From Flavobacteriales bacterium (GTDB lineage: Bacteria > Bacteroidota > Bacteroidia > Flavobacteriales_G > NORP312), in assembly GCA_018669945.1 (NCBI GenBank), contig JABHTA010000147.1, positions 1-34,046 of the forward strand: a stretch of DNA of 34,046 nt. The letters run 5' to 3'. The position numbers and the translations under genes are program-made. Position 1 is the stretch's first letter, and every line of letters begins with the position of its first letter. Positions 22,764 to 31,332 of this stretch are shown here, piece after piece. Below the pieces are notes generated by a model that was given only the letters and a program-made list of their open reading frames with translations, was not told the origin of the DNA and did no database searches.

Positions 22764-25241
22764 ATGAATTATACCAAGCAATCACTTTACAAGCTATTAA
22801 CTACTATCATCATTGTATTCGGACTATCTTTTACCAGTAATAAGGTTTCTGCCATTTCGTTTGAAAATAATCTACAACAGCTAATCGAACACGTTCTAGT
22901 CGATCGTTCTGAATACATTCAGCAAGAAGAGCATAAACACGATGATAGCGAAGAAGCGCATTCCCACGGAGAAGAATCTGGTCATAACGAACCTAGCGAA
23001 GCACATACAAAAGAGCACAGCGGTGGGCACCATGGCCCTGATACCAGCCCCCTCTTCTTTATTATTATAGCGCTTTTTATTGGCGCATTCACCCGTCATT
23101 TCTTAAAAGCGATTCCGGTACCCTTCACTGCACTTCTATTGATTATTGGTATCGTTCTAGGTGTCTTTACTCGATTTGGCTACTTCGAAACCTGGTTTGG
23201 AGCTGATGTTAGTTTTATTGCCGATTCGTTCCACTGGGCTGCTCACATCGATCCGCACATGTTGTTCTTTGTTTTTTTACCCGTCCTAATTTTTGAAGCT
23301 GCTTTTGCCATGGATTTACATACCTTCAAAAAATCCGCTGCTAACTCCGTTATTCTTGCCGTACCAGGAATTATAGTTGCTCTATTGTTAACGGGCTTGC
23401 TTGTTTACGCTCTTGACTATTATGATTTAGGTCTTGAAGGTTGGGCAAATTGGAGTTTAGCTTTCATGTTTGGGTCTGTTATTAGCGCAACTGATCCCGT
23501 GGCTGTTGTTGCTTTATTAAAAGATCTAGGAGCCAGTAAAAAACTAGGTACCCTGATTGAAGGGGAATCTTTACTGAATGACGGAACTGCCATTGTATTA
23601 TTTATGGTATTCTTCTTAGGCTTATCTATCGCCCCGGCCGAACAAATTGCAACGAATGGATTTGTCGAATTCCTTAGAGTTGCGTTTGGTGGAATTGCTG
23701 TCGGTGCAATTATCGGAGTAATTGTTCTAAAATGGATTAAGAAAGTCTTTAATGATGCAATGGTTGAAATTTCTGTTGTGGTAGCTGCTGCATACATTAC
23801 CTTTTATGTCGCGGAGCATTTTCTAGCCGTTTCGGGAGTGCTTGCTCTTGTTGCTTTAGGTTTAATATTGGGAGGATTAGGGAGATCAAGCATTTCTCCC
23901 CAAGTTGAACATTTCATGCATGAATTCTGGGAACTTGCTGGTTTTGTTGCTAACTGCTTAATTTTCTTAATCGTTGGATTTGTAATCGCAGAAAGAACTG
24001 AATTTACACGAAACGATTTTGCTATGTTAGGAATAATTTATGTTGGAATTCATATAGTTCGGGCGATTGTAATTGCAATGCACTATCCTTTTATGAAAAA
24101 TACAGGCTATGGCCTTCCTGTCAAAGACGCTATTGTTGTTTGGTACGGTGCATTGAGAGGTGCCATTGGCTTAGCATTAGCACTTATAGTTATGGGCATC
24201 GATGCAACTATTATGTCAGACACCTTAAATAATTTAAACGAAACAGATTCATATACACCAGAACTTGCAGAAACCATTAAAAATCAATTCTTATTCCTTA
24301 TTGCTGGCACTGTTACGTTAACACTATTGGTTAATGCCACAACAATTAAGTTTTTGGTCGAGTATTTAGGTTTACTTGATGTCGCGCCTGCAAAGCAGCA
24401 GATGATATATAATGCTAACCAAAATCTTAGGGAAAGTATAGAAACGCAAATGGGATCGATTCAATCTGACAGATACCTTAAAAAAGCAGACTGGGAGAAA
24501 GTATCGGACTATGTGCCAAGTGTTTCAGAGATTAGTGATGATGTTAAAAACGCAAAGCTTGAAACTATTTCAGAAACAAGAAGAAGACTCCTTGAAAAAG
24601 AAAAAAGTAGTTATTGGCGACAATTTAAGGATGGACTTCTTGGGGCAGAAGCTGTTGAAGGTTTAAGTAATGGAATTAATGACCTACTTGATGCAGGGGG
24701 AAACAGAGCACTTTCAGATAGGGATGATTTAGAAGAATCATGGGAGGCCCCTAGATGGATGCAGAAAATTGCAAAAACACCGGGTCTAAAAAGCTGGGGA
24801 GAAAGCATGCTTTTAAATAGATTATCAAAAAGTTATGATTCAGCCGTAGGGTTTATTACAGCCCAAAATGATTGCGGTGCTCTACTCGAAAGTATTGGTA
24901 AAGGAAGTGAAGTTCCAACTGAAGAAATTGCAGCTATTGAAGAAGAAATTAACGAAAATAGGATTCATGGGCAGGCGTTCGTTAGAAACCTCAGAAAGAA
25001 TTACCCGGACATTTACGTTGCTATTTCAACACAGCAAGCTATTAGAAACCTGCTGAATTATGAAAAGTCATCTATTGATGGCCTTAAGAAAAAAGGTAGA
25101 ATCGATGATGGAGAGGCCGATAAAATGCTTAATGACCTAAAAGAGCGATCAAAAAGACTTATCGAATCTCCACCTAAAATTGAGCATACAGAGCCTAAGA
25201 AAAAAAAGAAAAAACCCATTGAAGAACAGGGCTCCGAATAA
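22764..25241 (+). CDS. CPA1-type Na+/H+ antiporter with His-rich N-terminus and long C-terminal tail
   Basis: 825 residues. After a hydrophobic leader (about 7-30), residues 57-90 hold nine His among acidic residues (His57, 59, 66, 68, 74, 81, 85, 89, 90). The transport domain starts near 95, with AATDP-like motif SATDPVAVVALLKDLG (241-256) and EGESLLNDGTAIVLF (266-280, Asp273), both hallmarks of the NhaP/NHE family. Later segments include VWYGALRGAIGLALALIVMG. The membrane part ends near 540. The remaining 285 residues are hydrophilic, presumably cytoplasmic, ending in a Lys-rich tail. It probably exchanges sodium or potassium for protons. The length is above the usual 400-550 of simple NhaP proteins. 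The TAA lies inside a bidirectional terminator. Confidence 0.9.
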   Translation: MNYTKQSLYKLLTTIIIVFGLSFTSNKVSAISFENNLQQLIEHVLVDRSEYIQQEEHKHDDSEEAHSHGEESGHNEPSEAHTKEHSGGHHGPDTSPLFFIIIALFIGAFTRHFLKAIPVPFTALLLIIGIVLGVFTRFGYFETWFGADVSFIADSFHWAAHIDPHMLFFVFLPVLIFEAAFAMDLHTFKKSAANSVILAVPGIIVALLLTGLLVYALDYYDLGLEGWANWSLAFMFGSVISATDPVAVVALLKDLGASKKLGTLIEGESLLNDGTAIVLFMVFFLGLSIAPAEQIATNGFVEFLRVAFGGIAVGAIIGVIVLKWIKKVFNDAMVEISVVVAAAYITFYVAEHFLAVSGVLALVALGLILGGLGRSSISPQVEHFMHEFWELAGFVANCLIFLIVGFVIAERTEFTRNDFAMLGIIYVGIHIVRAIVIAMHYPFMKNTGYGLPVKDAIVVWYGALRGAIGLALALIVMGIDATIMSDTLNNLNETDSYTPELAETIKNQFLFLIAGTVTLTLLVNATTIKFLVEYLGLLDVAPAKQQMIYNANQNLRESIETQMGSIQSDRYLKKADWEKVSDYVPSVSEISDDVKNAKLETISETRRRLLEKEKSSYWRQFKDGLLGAEAVEGLSNGINDLLDAGGNRALSDRDDLEESWEAPRWMQKIAKTPGLKSWGESMLLNRLSKSYDSAVGFITAQNDCGALLESIGKGSEVPTEEIAAIEEEINENRIHGQAFVRNLRKNYPDIYVAISTQQAIRNLLNYEKSSIDGLKKKGRIDDGEADKMLNDLKERSKRLIESPPKIEHTEPKKKKKKPIEEQGSE

Positions 25242-25276
25242 ACAAAAAGGCCGCTAATTAGCGGCCTTTTTGTTTA
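25239..25276. terminator. Bidirectional terminator between antiporter gene and waaA
   Basis: A perfect 38-base palindrome with 19-base arms centred between 25257 and 25258. The core GGCCGCTAATTAGCGGCC is flanked by AAAAA and TTTTT, so it gives a T-run hairpin on both strands. It contains the antiporter TAA (25239-25241), and its right half encodes the last codons and stop of waaA. Confidence 0.93.
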
Positions 25277-26481
25277 AATACCTTTTTCATGATCAAATCC
25301 GTTGCACCAATCTTTTCCAAAATAAATTGAAGAGAGTTTTGACCTACTTCAGAACAGAATAAATCGTCATTCAATAATCTCTTTACGTACTTTATAAATT
25401 CCGTAGAGTTAGCAACACTTTTTCCTCCACCTGCCTCTTCCAATTCTAATGCTTCTGGAAACTTAGCATGATTATTTCCATAAATAACAGGCACACCATA
25501 AGCTGCAGGTTCTAAGATATTATGAAGAGCGTTAGTAAACCCTCCGCCAACAAATGCAATATCTGCATATCGGTAAATTGACGACAACAACCCAATATTA
25601 TCGATTAGCATTATATCAGCAACTTGATTCGAATAATTCGAATACCTTACAATGGACTTGTTAAACAACTGTTCTATTTTCACCAAATGCTTCTCCGAAA
25701 TATCATGGGGCGCAATTACAATTCTACAATTTAACATTAACTCAGTTTGCATGATAAATTCATTCATCATTTTTTCTTCTCTTTTCCAAGAACTACCAAC
25801 GACTATCAAACTATTAACGCTTTTAAATTTCTCTATTTTGAAGTCGTCTTTTTCTTTTATTGTAAACTTAAATACTCTATCGAATCTTGTATCTCCAGAT
25901 AAATGAATGTTTTCGAATCCCGCGTTAAGAAGCAAATTTTTTGAATTTTCATCTTGAACAAACATCCCTTCAGTAGACTTCAAAACACGCCTGAATGATT
26001 TCGAAAATGAGCCAAATAAAAAGTGATTTTTCGTTACAATAACAGAAATAAAATACGTTTTGATATTTCTGTTTTTGAGCTCAATAAGGTGATTAAACCA
26101 AAACTCATACTTAACAAATATTGCAATTTCTGGATTTATTAGATCGATAAATTCGACTGCGTTCTTCCTGGTATCTAAAGGCAAATAAACGACATCATCA
26201 ACGACATTTTTCTGACTGACAATATCATATCCACTAGGCGAAAAAAAACTGACAATAATATTATTTGACAGAAATTGTTGCTGTATTTCTTCAATAACAG
26301 GGTAAGCCTGTTCAAACTCCCCCAAGGATGCGCAATGAATCCAAACACTTTTTTTGACAGATCTCTTTGTGTTTGTTCTTCTTCCGTTTATCCACTTTTT
26401 TGCCTTTTCATTTCCCAATAGGGCAGAAATATTTATAGCCCAACCATAAATCTGAATAAAACATGAATAAACCGTTATCAT
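25258..26481 (-). CDS. waaA: 3-deoxy-D-manno-octulosonic acid (Kdo) transferase
   Basis: 407 residues. WaaA (KdtA) transfers Kdo from CMP-Kdo to the lipid A precursor at the inner face of the cytoplasmic membrane. The N-terminal hydrophobic stretch (residues 1-22) probably anchors it. SVWIHCASLGEFEQAYPVIE (45-64) contains the catalytic Glu55, followed by VSFFSPSGYDIV and VYLPLDTRKNAVEFID. The C-terminal half has VGSSWKREEK, IAPHDISEKH and the CMP-Kdo side motif VGGGFTNALHNILEPAAYG. How many Kdo units it adds cannot be told. Its ATG overlaps the upstream gene's stop by one base (TAATG). The end of the gene is part of the bidirectional terminator. Confidence 0.95.
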   Translation of the reverse strand: MITVYSCFIQIYGWAINISALLGNEKAKKWINGRRTNTKRSVKKSVWIHCASLGEFEQAYPVIEEIQQQFLSNNIIVSFFSPSGYDIVSQKNVVDDVVYLPLDTRKNAVEFIDLINPEIAIFVKYEFWFNHLIELKNRNIKTYFISVIVTKNHFLFGSFSKSFRRVLKSTEGMFVQDENSKNLLLNAGFENIHLSGDTRFDRVFKFTIKEKDDFKIEKFKSVNSLIVVGSSWKREEKMMNEFIMQTELMLNCRIVIAPHDISEKHLVKIEQLFNKSIVRYSNYSNQVADIMLIDNIGLLSSIYRYADIAFVGGGFTNALHNILEPAAYGVPVIYGNNHAKFPEALELEEAGGGKSVANSTEFIKYVKRLLNDDLFCSEVGQNSLQFILEKIGATDLIMKKVFKQKGR

Positions 26482-27239
26482 TAATAAAAATAATATTCCC
26501 TAGGCATTTTCTTATACAGCGGCACACTCCAACCAAATCGAAAGCCAGTTAGCATATCGAACCTCTGTTTACTTTCTAATCCCATTAAATCAATATTGTA
26601 TGACCTCCGGTTTTTTGTATATGCCTCAACTATTTCGAGCTCCACAAAAAAGTTAATCATTCGAGAATTACTCAACAAACGATAACCAATTGTTTGACTT
26701 ATCGCCCAACCATTTGTCAACCTATCGTAACCATGTAAATACTCATCTCTTAGCTGCGGAACATCATCATTTACAACATCGATTTTTATCTTATGTTGCA
26801 ACATGCCTACTCCGCCCATAAAATAAACCCCACTATTACTATTCGGAGACAAAACCGCAAACTGCTTTCCAAAGTGAAATTGTAAACTATAACCCCTTTC
26901 GTATAATCTTACATCACTGTATATTCCCTCATTATTTATAATATAACCTTGTTCAGTAGTTACTTCGGATAAGATATTTGTTTCCTTTAAACTATTTCCG
27001 AACAAAAAGTTACCGCTAATACCGTACACAAAACTTTGTTTGTCCTTTACTATAAATGAACCGCCAATCGCAGAATTATTACCAAACCTCTTTTTTAGAT
27101 CTCCTTCTGGCAACTGAAATGTATATGCAACGCTAATTAATGGAGCAAAAATCATCGAATCTCTAACATTCGTTTGCCCCAATGAACTTAACGAAAAGAA
27201 TAGAGATAGAATCAATAGAAATTTGAATTTTACCCTCAT
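26481..27239 (-). CDS. Uncharacterised outer-membrane beta-barrel-like protein
   Basis: 252 residues from the ATG at 27239, with a clear signal peptide (MRVKFKFLLILSLFFSLSSLGQ). I do not recognise a named family. The mature part alternates short amphipathic strands, such as SFVYGISGNFLFGN, RGYSLQFHFGKQFAVL, GVYFMGGVGMLQHKI, AISQTIGYRLL and FDMLTGFRFGWSVPLY, typical of a small eight- to ten-strand barrel, and ends in aromatic residues (REYYFY). A TTG at 27248 would lie upstream of the expected transcript start. It overlaps waaA by one base and heads that transcript, so a role in envelope or LPS assembly is possible but is inference from position. Confidence 0.75.
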   Translation of the reverse strand: MRVKFKFLLILSLFFSLSSLGQTNVRDSMIFAPLISVAYTFQLPEGDLKKRFGNNSAIGGSFIVKDKQSFVYGISGNFLFGNSLKETNILSEVTTEQGYIINNEGIYSDVRLYERGYSLQFHFGKQFAVLSPNSNSGVYFMGGVGMLQHKIKIDVVNDDVPQLRDEYLHGYDRLTNGWAISQTIGYRLLSNSRMINFFVELEIVEAYTKNRRSYNIDLMGLESKQRFDMLTGFRFGWSVPLYKKMPREYYFY

Positions 27240-27245
27240 AAGATG

Positions 27246-27277
27246 CAAACGTAATACCCTTAAATTTATTTACAAAA
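27246..27277 (-). promoter_or_regulatory. Promoter for the outer-membrane gene and waaA
   Basis: On the minus strand TTTTG (27277-27273), 19 bases, then TACGTTTG (27253-27246), an exact consensus match. Only six bases separate the element from the ATG at 27239, so the transcript should start about one to three bases before the start codon. Confidence 0.75.
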
Positions 27278-27314
27278 TTAACTATATTCGCACACTTGTT
27301 AGATTTTGAGTGAA

Positions 27315-28445
27315 ATGAGCGATATCCAAATGGTTGACCTAAAAGGTCAGTATAGTAAAATCCAACAAGAGGTTGACACTTCGATTTTAAATGCTGTAAA
27401 ATCTGGTGCTTTTATTAATGGGCCGCAGGTATCTGAATTTGCAGTAGAATTACAAAACTACCTCTCCGTTAAACATGTAATTCCATGTGCTAACGGCACT
27501 GATGCTCTTCAAATTTCATTAATGGCACTAGGACTTACCCCAGGAGATGAGGTTATAACTCCTAGCTTTACATACATTGCCACTGTTGAAGTTATGGCTC
27601 TTTTAGGTTTAGTTCCTAAATTTATTGAGGTAAACCCTGAAACGTTTAACATTGATGTAAGTCAATTAAAAACCTTAATCTCACCGAAAACAAAAGCAAT
27701 AGTTCCTGTTCATTTATATGGCCAATGTGCACATATGGAGGAAATACTAAAAATCGCTACTATTTATAATTTACACGTTATTGAAGACACCGCACAGGCA
27801 ATTGGTGCAGATTATACTTTCTCTAACGGAACTACAAAAAAAGCTGGAACCATTGGTACAATTGGCTGCACCTCATTTTTCCCCTCTAAAAATTTAGGAT
27901 GTTATGGAGATGGTGGTGCAATTTTCACAAACGACAGCGAATTAGCTAAAAAACTAAAAATGTGCGCAAACCACGGGCAATCAATTAAATATCATCACGA
28001 TATTATTGGTGTTAACTCTCGCTTAGATACTTTACAAGCTGCAGTGTTAAAAGTTAAGTTACCACATTTAGATGAATACACTAGTGCAAGAAATAAAGCA
28101 GCAGATTATTACACTAAAAGCCTAAGTAGTGTAAAAGGAATAATTACACCAAAAACTGCAACCAACAGTACGCACGCCTTTCATCAATATACGCTAAAAT
28201 TAGATGGAATTGACCAAGCTGGTCTAAGAAAATATTTAACTTCAAAAGGAATTCCTACTAATATTTATTACCCAATTCCAGTTCATTTGCAGAAAGGGTA
28301 TTCTTATTTAGGTTACAAAAGAGGAGATTTACCATTAACTGAGTATTTGTGTCAAAATACGATATCACTACCAATTCATACGGAAATGAATAATGATATC
28401 CAAGATACTATTTGTTGTGCAATCAAAGATTACATTAAGAACTAA
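27315..28445 (+). CDS. wbpE: DegT/DnrJ/EryC1/StrS aminotransferase, WbpE-like
   Basis: 376 residues from the ATG at 27315; a TTG at 27306 would add three. It is a PLP enzyme expected to transfer an amino group from glutamate to C3 of the 3-keto sugar made by the WbpB-like enzyme. Visible motifs: IQMVDLKGQYSKIQQEVDTS, IPCANGTDALQISLMALG (56-73), PGDEVITPSFTYIAT (76-90), IEDTAQAIGADY, CTSFFPSKNLGCYGDGGAIFTND with the PLP Lys192, and HGQSIKYHHDIIGVNSRLDTLQAAVL. The last block and the NLGCYGDGGAIFTND run closely resemble Pseudomonas WbpE as I recall it. It opens the seven-gene sugar operon, 12 bases before ugd. Other nucleotide-sugar aminotransferases of this family are possible. Confidence 0.88.
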   Translation: MSDIQMVDLKGQYSKIQQEVDTSILNAVKSGAFINGPQVSEFAVELQNYLSVKHVIPCANGTDALQISLMALGLTPGDEVITPSFTYIATVEVMALLGLVPKFIEVNPETFNIDVSQLKTLISPKTKAIVPVHLYGQCAHMEEILKIATIYNLHVIEDTAQAIGADYTFSNGTTKKAGTIGTIGCTSFFPSKNLGCYGDGGAIFTNDSELAKKLKMCANHGQSIKYHHDIIGVNSRLDTLQAAVLKVKLPHLDEYTSARNKAADYYTKSLSSVKGIITPKTATNSTHAFHQYTLKLDGIDQAGLRKYLTSKGIPTNIYYPIPVHLQKGYSYLGYKRGDLPLTEYLCQNTISLPIHTEMNNDIQDTICCAIKDYIKN

Positions 28446-28457
28446 AAAGACAAATTT

Positions 28458-29774
28458 ATGAAGTTTGCAGTTGTAGGAACAGGTTATGTTGGTTTAGTAA
28501 CAGGAACTTGTTTTGCCGAAACAGGTGTAGATGTTGTATGCGTTGACATTGACGAAGAAAAGGTTAATAAAATGAAAGCAGGCATTGTCCCAATTTATGA
28601 ACCTCACTTAGACACTATATTCGAAAGAAACATAAAGCAAGGTCGGCTAAATTTTACCACTGAATTAAAAAGTGCTATTGTAGGAGCCAGTGTTGTTTTC
28701 TTAGCTTTACCAACACCTCCGGGAGAGGACGGAAGCGCAGACTTATCATATATTTTGGGAGTAGCAGAGAAACTTGGCCCAATGTTAACTGATTATAAAG
28801 TTATTGTTAACAAGAGTACGGTGCCTGTTGGTACCGCCCAAAAAGTAACAGCAGCAATTAAAGCAAGTACTTCTGCTGAATTTGATGTAGTTTCAAACCC
28901 AGAATTTCTTCGAGAAGGTTTTGCAGTAGATGACTTCATGAAACCCGACCGGGTTGTTATCGGAACAAGCTCTGATAGAGCAAGAAAGATTATGGAAGAC
29001 ATTTACAAGCCATTTGTTCGTCAAGGCAACCCAATAATTTGTATGGATGAGGCCTCCTCAGAATTAACTAAATATGCGGCAAATTCATTTCTCGCAACAA
29101 AAATCACATTTATGAACGAGATTGCTAATATTTGTGAAAAAGTAGGGGCTAATGTTGATCAGGTTCGTGCTGGAATTGGCTCCGACACACGCATCGGTAA
29201 ACGATTTCTTTTCCCAGGAATTGGTTATGGCGGAAGTTGTTTTCCTAAAGATGTTCAAGCGTTAGAAAAATCCGCTTCTCAAGTGGGATATGATTTTAAG
29301 ATTTTAAAATCAGTTATGGATGTTAACTCCTCTCAAAAAACTATAATTGTTCCCAAAATCAAAAATCATTTCAAAAACGATTTAAAAGGGAAAAATATAG
29401 CTATATGGGGCTTAGCGTTTAAACCCGATACAGATGATATTCGAGAAGCTCCTTCGCTTTATATTATTAACGAATTACTTAAAGAAGGTGCGCATATCAA
29501 AGCTTACGACCCTGAAGCAATGAACAATGTTAAAGCACTCTTTGGAGATAAACTTAGCTACGCAACAAACCATTATGATGCTATTGAAAATGCAGACGCA
29601 TTGGTTATCAATACTGAATGGTCAGTTTTTAGAACGCCTGACTTTTCACTATTGTCTGAAAAACTTAACAACAAACTTATCTTTGATGGACGAAATTTAT
29701 ACGACACACCATCTATGAAAAAACTTGGTTACACTTATTATAGTATTGGCCGAGAAAAAGTTAGTAGCACATGA
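28458..29774 (+). CDS. ugd: UDP-glucose 6-dehydrogenase
   Basis: 438 residues. Two-step NAD-dependent oxidation of UDP-glucose to UDP-glucuronate. [23 protein letters not shown] (1-23) is the NAD-binding start; [34 protein letters not shown] (147-169), [22 protein letters not shown] with Lys205, and [12 protein letters not shown] with catalytic Cys261 all match the UGD family. [21 protein letters not shown] is the C-terminal nucleotide-sugar domain. The stop overlaps the next ATG by four bases (ATGA), and the next gene uses its product. It is a different subfamily from the second dehydrogenase at 32352. Confidence 0.95.
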   Translation: MKFAVVGTGYVGLVTGTCFAETGVDVVCVDIDEEKVNKMKAGIVPIYEPHLDTIFERNIKQGRLNFTTELKSAIVGASVVFLALPTPPGEDGSADLSYILGVAEKLGPMLTDYKVIVNKSTVPVGTAQKVTAAIKASTSAEFDVVSNPEFLREGFAVDDFMKPDRVVIGTSSDRARKIMEDIYKPFVRQGNPIICMDEASSELTKYAANSFLATKITFMNEIANICEKVGANVDQVRAGIGSDTRIGKRFLFPGIGYGGSCFPKDVQALEKSASQVGYDFKILKSVMDVNSSQKTIIVPKIKNHFKNDLKGKNIAIWGLAFKPDTDDIREAPSLYIINELLKEGAHIKAYDPEAMNNVKALFGDKLSYATNHYDAIENADALVINTEWSVFRTPDFSLLSEKLNNKLIFDGRNLYDTPSMKKLGYTYYSIGREKVSST

Positions 29775-30757
29775 AAAGAATACTTATAACTGGGGGCGCT
29801 GGTTTTTTGGGTTCTCACCTATGTGATTACTTTATAAAAAAAAACTACCATGTTATTGGCATGGACAATCTAATTACTGGTAAGCTAGAAAATATCGAAC
29901 ATCTATTCCCTTTGGAAAACTTTGAGTTTTATAACCACGATGTTTCCAAATTTGTTCATGTTGCTGGCAAGTTAGATTATATCCTTCATTTTGCTTCGCC
30001 TGCAAGCCCAATCGATTATCTAAAAATCCCTATACAAACATTAAAAGTTAGTTCTTTAGGTATCCATAATTTACTTGGATTAGCTAAAAACAAGAAAGCT
30101 AGAATTCTTATTGCCTCTACCTCAGAAGTATATGGTGATCCACTAGTTCACCCACAAACGGAAGAATATTGGGGTAATGTAAACCCAATTGGGCCAAGAG
30201 GTGTTTATGATGAGGCAAAACGTTTCCAAGAAGCCATTACAATGGCCTATCACACCTATCACAACATCGAAACTAGAATTGTGCGAATCTTTAACACATA
30301 TGGCCCACGAATGAGATTAAATGATGGAAGGGTTCTTCCTGCATTTATTGGCCAAGCGTTAAGAGGAGAAGACCTCACTGTCTTTGGAGATGGTAAACAA
30401 ACTCGTTCATTTTGTTTCGTTGATGATTTGGTTGATGGGATCTACAAATTGCTTCATAGTGATTATCCATTGCCTGTAAATATTGGAAATCCAGATGAAA
30501 TAACAATTGGAGAATTTGCTGAAGAAATAATAAAACTTACAAGAACATCCCAAAAAGTGATTTACAAAGAATTACCTAAAGATGATCCCCTGCAGCGCCA
30601 GCCACAAATATCTAAAGCTCAAGAAATATTACACTGGGAGCCGAAAATAGCTCGAGAAGAAGGGCTAAAAATAACCTACGATTATTTTAGATCGCTTTCA
30701 GATGAAGAACTATATCGAAAAGATCATAATAATTTCGAGAAATATATAGTTAAATAA
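29771..30757 (+). CDS. uxs: UDP-glucuronate decarboxylase (UDP-xylose synthase)
   Basis: 328 residues, extended short-chain dehydrogenase/reductase. It should convert UDP-glucuronate to UDP-xylose with bound [21 protein letters not shown] (3-20) binds NAD; the sequence [22 protein letters not shown] (70-91) is distinctive of UXS. The active site has TSEVYGDP (117-124, Glu119) and YDEAKR with Tyr146 and Lys150, and [21 protein letters not shown] follows. [15 protein letters not shown] near the C-terminus matches the UXS signature. It overlaps ugd by four bases, giving a two-step route from UDP-glucose to UDP-xylose. The stop overlaps the next ATG (TAATG). Confidence 0.93.
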   Translation: MKRILITGGAGFLGSHLCDYFIKKNYHVIGMDNLITGKLENIEHLFPLENFEFYNHDVSKFVHVAGKLDYILHFASPASPIDYLKIPIQTLKVSSLGIHNLLGLAKNKKARILIASTSEVYGDPLVHPQTEEYWGNVNPIGPRGVYDEAKRFQEAITMAYHTYHNIETRIVRIFNTYGPRMRLNDGRVLPAFIGQALRGEDLTVFGDGKQTRSFCFVDDLVDGIYKLLHSDYPLPVNIGNPDEITIGEFAEEIIKLTRTSQKVIYKELPKDDPLQRQPQISKAQEILHWEPKIAREEGLKITYDYFRSLSDEELYRKDHNNFEKYIVK

Positions 30758-31332
30758 TGGGATATTTTGCACATGAAACGGCAATTATAGATGATGGGTG
30801 CCACATCGAAAATGGAGTGAAAATTTGGCACTTCTCTCATATTATGACCAACTGTAAAATAGGTCAAAACTGTAATATTGGACAAAATTGCGTTATATCA
30901 CCAAATGTCATTTTAGGAAAAAATGTTAAAATACAAAACAACGTGTCAATATATACAGGCGTCACTTGTGAAGATGATGTTTTTTTGGGACCTTCAATGG
31001 TTTTCACCAATGTAATTAATCCTAGAAGCGCCATAAATAGAAGAGGCGAATATTCTAAAACTATTGTACGTAAGGGGGTTAGTATTGGAGCGAATGCAAC
31101 AATTGTATGCGGGAATAATATTGGTGAGTACGCATTTATTGGTGCGGGAGCAGTTGTAACCAAAGAAGTTCCTCCATATGCACTATTAGTAGGAAACCCA
31201 GCGAAACAAATTGGATGGATTAGCGAATATGGCCACAAATTAAATTTTAATGAAGATGGAATTGCTTATTGTCATGAAAGTAAAAAACAATATACTTTAA
31301 GTGAAAATTCCGTTAAAAAGATTAGCACATGA
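30757..31332 (+). CDS. wbpD: WbpD-like sugar N-acetyltransferase (left-handed beta-helix)
   Basis: 191 residues made of hexapeptide repeats (for example IGQNCNIGQNCVISPNVILG and IGANATIVCGNNIGEYAFIG), the LpxA-type beta-helix, which works as a trimer. The segment VFTNVINPRSAINRRGEYSKTIVRKG is typical of WbpD/WlbB, which acetylates the C3 amino group of UDP-2-acetamido-3-amino-2,3-dideoxyglucuronate using acetyl-CoA. The closing VPPYALLVGNPAKQIGWISEYG is also family-typical. It sits between uxs and the WbpB-like gene, overlapping them by one and four bases, which supports translational coupling and a shared pathway. Confidence 0.92.
   Translation: MGYFAHETAIIDDGCHIENGVKIWHFSHIMTNCKIGQNCNIGQNCVISPNVILGKNVKIQNNVSIYTGVTCEDDVFLGPSMVFTNVINPRSAINRRGEYSKTIVRKGVSIGANATIVCGNNIGEYAFIGAGAVVTKEVPPYALLVGNPAKQIGWISEYGHKLNFNEDGIAYCHESKKQYTLSENSVKKIST

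Noticed and set aside
25199-25214. A-rich run near the end of the antiporter gene as a programmed slippage site
   Set aside because: It encodes a simple Lys-rich tail and lies about ten codons before the stop; a shift would alter only the last residues, and such runs are common in AT-rich genomes.
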